Of a DNA stretch of 9,781 nucleotides, positions 5,470 to 9,781 are shown in pieces (positions within the stretch are counted from its first letter, which is position 1; each line of letters starts with the position of its first letter). A model generated the notes under the pieces. The model saw only the letters and a program-made list of their open reading frames with translations, was not told the origin of the DNA and searched no databases. The translations under genes and the position numbers were made by a program. The stretch is from Bacilli bacterium (GTDB lineage: Bacteria; Bacillota_I; Bacilli_A; RF39; UBA660), in contig JAQVNR010000051.1 in the NCBI GenBank assembly GCA_028703035.1, forward strand, positions 1-9,781, written 5' to 3'.

Positions 5470-6375
5470 ATGTTAATAATTGGATCTCATGTTAATTTTA
5501 GAGAAGAACAACTACTAGGTTGTGTTAAAGATATAATAAATTATGGTGGTAATACGTTTATGTTTTATACAGGTGCTCCCCAAAATAGTATTAGAAGAAC
5601 TATTGATGATAGTTTAACTATTGAGGCTTATCATTTAATGAAAGAACATAATATTTTACTTGATAAAGTTGTATGTCATGCCCCATATATAATTAATCTT
5701 GCTAATAATAGTGATCCCCTAAAGTATCAGTTTGGTCAAGATTTTCTTAGAAAAGAAATAGATAGATGTAATCTTTTAGGTGTTAAGTATTTAGTTCTTC
5801 ATCCAGGATCAGCTGTAAAATGTGAGAGAAATGCTACACTTTTTAATATTATAAAAGGGCTAAATAGAGTCTTAACTAAAAATGATAATATAGTTATTTT
5901 ACTTGAAACAATGGCTGGTAAAGGAACTGAATTAGGTATTAATATTCATGAGCTTAAAACAATAATTGATAATATAACTTATCAAGATAAAATAGGAGTT
6001 TGTTTAGATACTTGTCATTTAAATGATTCTGGAGTTGATATTAAGACTTTTGATTTATATTTAGATCAATTTGATGAAAAAATCGGGCTTGATAAAATAA
6101 AATGTATTCATATTAATGATAGTAAGAATGAAGTAGGGATGCATAAAGATCGCCATGCTAATTTAGGTTTTGGGACAATCGGTTTTGATACTTTGATTGA
6201 TGTAATTTATAACGAAAGATTAGAAGCTATTCCTAAAATATTAGAAACTCCATATGTAGATGATAAACCACCATATAAACATGAAATAAAAATGATTAAA
6301 AATAAAAAGTTTAATCCTAATTTAATTGAAGAAATTAGGTTAGATGATACAAAAAAAATATTCAGTTATAAATAA
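5470..6375 (+). CDS. nfo: endonuclease IV (AP endonuclease)
   Basis: Endonuclease IV cuts the DNA backbone 5' of abasic sites in base-excision repair, using three metal ions in a TIM barrel. All the metal ligands can be matched by position: His70 (CHAPYI), His111 (HPGSAV), Glu146 (LLETMAGKG), Asp180 and His183 (CLDTCH), His214 (IHINDS), Asp227 and His229 (HKDRH) and Glu259 (ILETPY). Near the N-terminus are GSHVNF and FYTGAPQNS. At 301 residues it is slightly longer than the usual 280-297, with a lysine-rich C-terminal tail. AGGTGA (5457-5462) lies 7 nt before the ATG. It has its own promoter and ends tail-to-tail with the yqfT-like gene, overlapping it by 10 nt; in Bacillus subtilis nfo (yqfS) also neighbours yqfT. 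Confidence 0.96.
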   Translation: MLIIGSHVNFREEQLLGCVKDIINYGGNTFMFYTGAPQNSIRRTIDDSLTIEAYHLMKEHNILLDKVVCHAPYIINLANNSDPLKYQFGQDFLRKEIDRCNLLGVKYLVLHPGSAVKCERNATLFNIIKGLNRVLTKNDNIVILLETMAGKGTELGINIHELKTIIDNITYQDKIGVCLDTCHLNDSGVDIKTFDLYLDQFDEKIGLDKIKCIHINDSKNEVGMHKDRHANLGFGTIGFDTLIDVIYNERLEAIPKILETPYVDDKPPYKHEIKMIKNKKFNPNLIEEIRLDDTKKIFSYK

Positions 6376-6390
6376 CTGGAATATTTTTTT
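6351..6390. terminator. bidirectional terminator shared by nfo and the yqfT-like gene
   Basis: AAAAAAATATTC (6352-6363) pairs with GAATATTTTTTT (6379-6390), and AGTT (6364-6367) pairs with AACT (6374-6377), with a single bulged G at 6378. Seven T (6384-6390) serve the plus strand, and eight A (6351-6358) give a U-tract for the minus strand. The hairpin lies across the last codons of both convergent genes. Confidence 0.8.
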
Positions 6391-6614
6391 ATTAATGCTT
6401 CTATTCTTAAATAACTATCACTTGAAAATTTATCTTGATATTTTGATAAATCAAAATTATTTGGTTTTGCTATAATATCTTGATAATTATTTTTAATAAA
6501 GTTATAAGTAAAGTCTAGTTCATTAGAAGTAAGATTTATATTATTATTGAGTGCAAAATTATTAACTTCTTCTTTAGTTAGTTTTTTTATATAGCTTTCG
6601 ATTATATTAAACAT
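6366..6614 (-). CDS. yqfT: DUF2624 (YqfT-like) protein
   Basis: This 82-residue protein begins MFNIIESYIKKLTKEEVNNF and continues with NNNINLTSNELDF. The pattern fits DUF2624: a short helix, a 'lt.eel..yA..yni.lt..qa' helix-turn-helix-like segment, and a final helical stretch ending near EALIKKYSSYL. The sequence match is only moderate, but its position next to nfo, as in Bacillus, supports it. Function is unknown. The frame could begin at 6632 with six extra residues, but that ATG has no ribosome binding site and lies almost on the -10 box. The ATG at 6612-6614 follows AGGTAGGTGG and is preferred. There is no signal peptide or membrane segment. Confidence 0.62.
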   Translation of the reverse strand: MFNIIESYIKKLTKEEVNNFALNNNINLTSNELDFTYNFIKNNYQDIIAKPNNFDLSKYQDKFSSDSYLRIEALIKKYSSYL

Positions 6615-6633
6615 TATCCACCTACCTACCATT

Positions 6634-6639
6634 ATTATA
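6634..6639 (-). promoter_or_regulatory. -10 element for the yqfT-like gene
   Basis: Read on the minus strand this is a perfect TATAAT. The expected start, near 6627, gives a leader of about 13 nt that carries AGGTAGGTGG. No good -35 hexamer is present at 16-18 nt. Divergent PBP signals share the same 60-nt gap (6615-6674). Confidence 0.5.
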
Positions 6640-6662
6640 TGTATCTTGATTAGAAAATTACT

Positions 6663-6668
6663 TATACT
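6663..6668 (+). promoter_or_regulatory. -10 element directly before the PBP start codon
   Basis: TATACT ends six bases before the ATG at 6675, so transcription would begin at or within a base of the start codon. The -35 region is poor: TTGATT (6646-6651) is only 11 nt away, and nothing better lies at 15-19 nt. No Shine-Dalgarno is present between 6640 and 6674. The assignment depends on the -10 alone. Confidence 0.45.
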
Positions 6669-6674
6669 AAAAAT

Positions 6675-8615
6675 ATGAAGAAGATATTAATAATAATTCT
6701 TGCAATTATAAATTTGATAATTATAACTAGATTATCTTTTTTATGTATTTATAAGAAAGATTATTATAATGATATTTTATATAAAAATACTAATCAAATT
6801 TTAGAAGGAATGACCGCACCTCGTGGGAGAATACTTGATATTAGTGGTAATATATTAGTTGATAATCTTGGCGTTAAATCTATTATTTATAATAAACTTA
6901 ATATGAGTTTAAAAGAAGAATTAGAAATATCTAAAATACTAGCAGATGTTCTTGAAATAGATGTGACTCTTAGTCAGTATAATTTAAAATATTATTATTA
7001 TTTAACAAATAAAGAAAAAGTAGATAATCTAGTAGGCGATTATATATTAAAGGCATACTCAGAAAGAAAGATAACTAGTAATCAGTTGTTACTTGAAAAG
7101 TTAGAATTAATAAATGATGCTGATTTACAAAATGTTAATAAAAAAGCTGCTTACTTTTATTATTTAATGAATAATGGTTATTCTTATCAAGATAAGATAA
7201 TTAAAGAAAATGTAACCGATGAGGAATATATCTTAATAAATAGTTTAAATTTAGATGGCATTAGAACTGATATTACTTGGGAAAGGATTTATCCATATGG
7301 CGCTGTTTTAAAAGATGTATATGGTCAAGTTTCATCATATACCCAAGGAGTACCCGCTGATAAAATGGAATATTTAAATAAAGGTTATAAGCTTAATGAC
7401 CGGGTTGGGATAAATAATCTCGAATATATATATGATGATTATTTAAAAGGTGAAAAAGCTAAATATAAAGTTGAAGATAATAAAATAAAATTATTAAGTA
7501 GTTATGAAAGAGGAAAGGATTTAGTTTTATCAATTGATATTAAGATGCAACTTGCGGTAGAAGAAATCCTAGAAAAAGAAATGATTAATGCCAAAATTGC
7601 GATTAATTCTAAATTTTATAATGAAAGTTATATTATTATAAGTAATCCTCAAAATGGAAGTATTATTTCTTTAATCGGTAAAAAAATTAAAGAAGATCAA
7701 AGCTTTATTGATTATTCTTATTATAATGCAATAAATGCTTATAACTTAGGTAGTGTTGTTAAGGGAGCAACTATTAGTGTTGGTTATAAAAATGGTTTAA
7801 TTGATGAAGATACTAAAATTTTTGATTCATGTGTTAGATTATATGGAGGTAAAGATAAATGTTCATGGAAAAATATTGGTATGGTTGATGATATTCAGGC
7901 TTTAAAGATGTCTAGTAACTATTTTCAATATTTAATCGCAATTGGCTTAACTGGTAAAAAATACTCACCTGGTATTAAATTAAAAGTTAAAGAAGAACAC
8001 TTTTCAGAATATCGTGGTGTTCTTGCTGATTATGGCTTAGGAAGTTTAACAAATGTTGATTTATCGAAAGAAGGAACTGGTCAAAAAAGCAGTGATTATA
8101 CAGCCGACCAGCTACTTAATATATCAGTGGGACATTATGATACATATACACCAATATCTCTTGCCCAATATATTAATACTATTGCAACCGGCATGAGACG
8201 TGAGCTCTCCTTATTGAAATATGTTCTTAATCCCGATGGTAGTATCTTCTTGGAAAAAGAAAATAAAGTTTTAAATAAAGTACCTATTGAAGAAAAATAT
8301 TTAGCTAGAATTCAAGCTGGATTTAATGCAGTTAATACATCAGGTACTGCTTATAGTTATACAAATCATAAGTTTTCATCAGCTGGTAAAACAGGAACTG
8401 CTGATTCATATTTAGATACTGATTTAGATGGAATAGTTGATACATTAACTAAAACAACGTCATATGTTATGTATGCTCCATATGATAATCCTGAGATTTC
8501 AGTTGCAATTATCAGTCCAAATATAAGTTATAAAAATAATACTAGTGCTTATCGTTATCCAATTAATTCTAGAGTTTCACGAGAAATCACTAATATTATC
8601 TTAATTAATGATTGA
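6675..8615 (+). CDS. class B penicillin-binding protein (PBP2/FtsI-type transpeptidase)
   Basis: This enzyme cross-links peptidoglycan at the outer membrane face. Residues 4-24 are one membrane anchor behind MKK. The N-terminal PBP-dimer motif is TAPRGRILD (residues 47-55). The transpeptidase domain has all three active-site motifs: Ser360-Val-Val-Lys363, Ser413-Ser-Asn415 and Lys572-Thr-Gly574. PASTA domains are absent. At 646 residues it is a typical PBP2-like size; whether it serves elongation or division cannot be decided here. An unusual acidic loop (DTDLDGIVD, residues 581-589) follows the KTG strand. The gene has no Shine-Dalgarno and may be read from a leaderless message. It ends in TGA, which also lies in the -35 box of the next promoter. 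The start is fixed because a TAG lies eight codons upstream and the membrane anchor follows at once. Confidence 0.92.
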   Translation: MKKILIIILAIINLIIITRLSFLCIYKKDYYNDILYKNTNQILEGMTAPRGRILDISGNILVDNLGVKSIIYNKLNMSLKEELEISKILADVLEIDVTLSQYNLKYYYYLTNKEKVDNLVGDYILKAYSERKITSNQLLLEKLELINDADLQNVNKKAAYFYYLMNNGYSYQDKIIKENVTDEEYILINSLNLDGIRTDITWERIYPYGAVLKDVYGQVSSYTQGVPADKMEYLNKGYKLNDRVGINNLEYIYDDYLKGEKAKYKVEDNKIKLLSSYERGKDLVLSIDIKMQLAVEEILEKEMINAKIAINSKFYNESYIIISNPQNGSIISLIGKKIKEDQSFIDYSYYNAINAYNLGSVVKGATISVGYKNGLIDEDTKIFDSCVRLYGGKDKCSWKNIGMVDDIQALKMSSNYFQYLIAIGLTGKKYSPGIKLKVKEEHFSEYRGVLADYGLGSLTNVDLSKEGTGQKSSDYTADQLLNISVGHYDTYTPISLAQYINTIATGMRRELSLLKYVLNPDGSIFLEKENKVLNKVPIEEKYLARIQAGFNAVNTSGTAYSYTNHKFSSAGKTGTADSYLDTDLDGIVDTLTKTTSYVMYAPYDNPEISVAIISPNISYKNNTSAYRYPINSRVSREITNIILIND

Positions 8616-8640
8616 AAAAACTTGAAATCTTTAGTATATT
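8612..8640 (+). promoter_or_regulatory. promoter for the small cysteine-containing membrane protein
   Basis: TTGAAA (8612-8617), 17 nt, then TATATT (8635-8640); each matches consensus at five of six bases. The PBP stop codon (8613-8615) is part of the -35 hexamer. The predicted start near 8647 leaves about 10 nt before the ATG at 8657. Confidence 0.65.
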
Positions 8641-8656
8641 TAAGATGGTGATAAAA

Positions 8657-8854
8657 ATGAATAGCAAAACAGTAGTTAGTATGTTAATAATAATTATACT
8701 CTTTTTAAGCTGTATGACGTATTATAAGCTAAAAAATTTCCCAGTTAATGATTCTTGTTGTAAAGACATTAAAAATTCTACGAGTGATGTGTGCATAAAG
8801 TGTAGTAATTATTCATTACCAGAGAAAATTATCTATGTCTGGAAATTCTCTTGA
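8657..8854 (+). CDS. small cysteine-containing lipoprotein or single-pass membrane protein, unknown function
   Basis: I do not recognise this 65-residue protein. It begins MNSKTVVSMLIIIILFLSCM: one lysine, about 14 hydrophobic residues, then FLSC with Cys19. That is either a weak lipobox (the canonical -3 residue is Leu, here Phe) or the end of a membrane anchor. The remainder (residues 20-65) has four cysteines, Cys34, Cys35, Cys46 and Cys49 (CC, then CIKC), which would lie outside the cell and could form disulfides or bind metal. The frame is open from a TTG at 8612, but GGTGAT (8647-8652), a good match to the 16S tail, sits before the ATG at 8657. It has its own promoter. No terminator separates it from PBP upstream or rpmG downstream. 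Confidence 0.6.
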   Translation: MNSKTVVSMLIIIILFLSCMTYYKLKNFPVNDSCCKDIKNSTSDVCIKCSNYSLPEKIIYVWKFS

Positions 8855-8880
8855 TATAAAGAGTTTTACTGTGATATAAT
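8851..8880 (+). promoter_or_regulatory. strong promoter for rpmG-efp
   Basis: TTGATA (8851-8856), 18 nt, then a perfect TATAAT (8875-8880) with an extended -10 TG at 8872-8873. The stop codon of the upstream small gene (8852-8854) lies inside the -35. The start site near 8887 gives a 20-nt leader with GGAGG at 8896-8900. Confidence 0.8.
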
Positions 8881-8906
8881 ACATAAGTCAAAGAAGGAGG
8901 AATATC

Positions 8907-9074
8907 ATGGCAAAGAAAAATGAAAATAGAAATACTGTTGAATTAAAGTGTTCAGTATGTGGTTCTATGATTAGACCAACTGAAAAAAATAAAGTTAATA
9001 CTCCAGATCGGATGGAAATTAATAAATTTTGTAAAAAATGTAATAAAAGTCAAGTATTTAAAGAAAAGAAATAG
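8907..9074 (+). CDS. rpmG: 50S ribosomal protein bL33, zinc-binding form
   Basis: L33 is a small ribbon protein near the E-site of the large subunit. This 55-residue version keeps both cysteine pairs (Cys15-x-x-Cys18 and Cys42-x-x-Cys45), so it is the zinc-binding (C+) type rather than the cysteine-free form that replaces it under zinc limitation. The central NKVNTPDRMEINKFC segment is the family core (usual form: N..NpdRlelkKyC). A short lysine- and asparagine-rich N-terminal extension precedes it. GGAGG (8896-8900), 6 nt from the ATG, is one of the strongest ribosome binding sites in the window. efp starts 10 nt after its stop, so the two form an operon. Confidence 0.9.
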   Translation: MAKKNENRNTVELKCSVCGSMIRPTEKNKVNTPDRMEINKFCKKCNKSQVFKEKK

Positions 9075-9084
9075 GTAATGGAAG

Positions 9085-9645
9085 ATGAATATTAATATTA
9101 ATGATATTAAAAATGGGATGACCTTAATAATTAATGGTAATTTATGTTTAATTCAATATTTTCAACATGTTAAACCAGGTAAAGGCCCAGCTTTTTGCCG
9201 AATTAAATTCAAAAATTTAAAAACTGGATCAATTATCGAAGAAACTTTTAATACTAATATTAAGTTTGAGACAGCTCATGTTGAAAAATTAAAAATGCAA
9301 TATTTATATAATCAAGGTGATTTATATGTCTTTATGAATGTTGTTGACTATTCACAGCTTGAGATTAATAGTGAAGTACTTGATGATAATATTCCTTATT
9401 TAAAAGAAGGTTTAGAAATCGAAGTTCATATGTATGATGGTAACATTATTGGAATTTATTTACCTGATAAAATAGAATATGAAGTTACTGAAACAATTGA
9501 TGCAACAAAAGGAAATACTACTAATAATGCTTATAAAGATGCAACTATTGAAACTGGTCTAATAGTTAAAGTTCCTTTATTTATTAAAACTGGAGAAAAA
9601 ATAGTTATTACAACTAAAGATGGAAAGTATTCAAGTAAAGCTTAG
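9085..9645 (+). CDS. efp: translation elongation factor P
   Basis: EF-P binds stalled ribosomes between the P and E sites and relieves stalling at polyproline stretches. At 186 residues it has the standard three domains: the KOW-like N-terminal domain (about 1-62), the first OB domain (about 65-128) and the second OB domain (about 130-186), ending in GEKIVITTKDGKY. The tip loop reads HVKPGKGPAF, with Lys33 at the position that is post-translationally modified in many bacteria. The PGKG loop resembles the Bacillus form, which carries 5-aminopentanol, rather than needing the E. coli EpmA/EpmB pathway; that is inference. The start is the ATG at 9085 behind AGGTAATGGAAG, a weak ribosome binding site, so coupling to rpmG is likely. 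Confidence 0.96.
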   Translation: MNININDIKNGMTLIINGNLCLIQYFQHVKPGKGPAFCRIKFKNLKTGSIIEETFNTNIKFETAHVEKLKMQYLYNQGDLYVFMNVVDYSQLEINSEVLDDNIPYLKEGLEIEVHMYDGNIIGIYLPDKIEYEVTETIDATKGNTTNNAYKDATIETGLIVKVPLFIKTGEKIVITTKDGKYSSKA

Positions 9646-9656
9646 GCTTTTTTTTT
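9637..9656 (+). terminator. intrinsic terminator at the end of efp
   Basis: AAAGC (9637-9641) and GCTTT (9646-9650) form a 5-bp stem around a 4-nt loop, followed by a run of nine T (9648-9656). The stem is short, but the U-tract is the longest in the window. The efp stop codon (9643-9645) lies in the loop. Confidence 0.65.
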
Positions 9657-9697
9657 CGTTACAATTCACAGCCAAATGACAAAATAATTTATTGCAT

Positions 9698-9730
9698 AAG
9701 AAAGCGGAACAATTATTGTTCTTCTTTTTT
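9698..9730. terminator. hairpin between convergent efp and the right-edge minus-strand frame
   Basis: GAACAA (9707-9712) pairs with TTGTTC (9716-9721) around a TTA loop. The stem extends outward to about 9698 and 9730 with one mismatch (C9705/T9723) and two G-T pairs, ending in six T (9725-9730). It is probably a second terminator for efp or the terminator of the minus-strand gene at the window edge. Confidence 0.5.
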
Positions 9731-9781
9731 GTAGTTTAATACTTCTGTTAGAGTATAAGGGTTGCCATGCATTAATCTCTC
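9713..9781 (-). CDS. 3' end of an unidentified minus-strand gene (partial)
   Basis: From the right edge an open frame on the minus strand reads ERLMHGNPYTLTEVLNYKKE, then two more residues and a TAA at 9713-9715. Only 22 residues are visible, so I cannot assign a family. The hairpin at 9698-9730 lies right at this stop, as expected for a real gene end. The frame might equally be chance. Confidence 0.35.
   Translation of the reverse strand, partial: ERLMHGNPYTLTEVLNYKKEEQ

Noticed and set aside
6615..6632. ATG at 6632 (minus strand) as the start of the yqfT-like gene
   Set aside because: It has no ribosome binding site and nearly coincides with the -10 box; the ATG at 6614 follows AGGTAGGTGG.
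8612..8656. N-terminal extension of the small cysteine protein from TTG 8612
   Set aside because: The region is better explained as promoter sequence, and the TTG has no ribosome binding site, whereas ATG 8657 does.
1..9781. Mollicute-type code with TGA as tryptophan
   Set aside because: Tryptophan is encoded by TGG in the recognised genes, no long frame contains TGA, and reading through the PBP TGA gives an unconvincing tail.
1..9781. CRISPR array, tRNA or rRNA genes, and insertion sequence ends
   Set aside because: I looked for direct repeats with regular spacers, cloverleaf-like segments and terminal inverted repeats flanking a transposase, and saw none.

Overview
The window is low-GC DNA (about 20-30% GC in most coding stretches) from the Bacilli side of the Firmicutes, probably an uncultured RF39-like or Erysipelotrichales-like gut lineage. 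The evidence is the Firmicutes-type rplU-prp-rpmA cluster with a cleavable L27 extension, the Bacilli pair ylbD-ylbE, a yqfT (DUF2624) gene beside nfo, and a Gram-positive ParC. No long frame needs TGA read as tryptophan, and two genes appear to end at TGA, so the standard bacterial code applies. The exact lineage is an inference.

Layout. Bases 1-577 are a scar: a 40-nt inverted repeat, a frameshifted nucleotidyltransferase remnant, and the GC-rich 3' end of a surface-protein or pseudopilin-type gene without its front. Bases 578-829 hold a good sigma-A promoter and a probable L21 leader RNA. Then come rplU, prp and rpmA (L21, the protease that trims L27, and L27), closed by a terminator reaching back into rpmA. 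parC (topoisomerase IV subunit A) follows with no parE beside it, then ylbD and ylbE, an orphan type IV prepilin-like gene, and nfo (endonuclease IV). nfo overlaps tail-to-tail with yqfT on the minus strand. Next are a class B penicillin-binding protein, a small cysteine-containing membrane or lipoprotein, and an rpmG-efp operon (L33 and EF-P). The last bases hold the 3' end of an unidentified minus-strand gene.

The genes are mostly housekeeping: ribosome assembly and translation (L21, Prp, L27, L33, EF-P), chromosome decatenation (ParC), base-excision repair (Nfo) and wall synthesis (PBP). The striking property is how tightly control signals are packed. Terminator arms carry the next promoter's -35 box or the next Shine-Dalgarno, two -35 boxes contain the upstream TGA stop, most predicted leaders are only about 10-20 nt, and the PBP message may be leaderless. 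I did not find a clear new multi-gene system. The best candidates for something undescribed are the cassette-like scar at the left end, the hairpin over the ylbD start, the small cysteine protein at 8657-8854, and the acidic loop inside the PBP transpeptidase domain.
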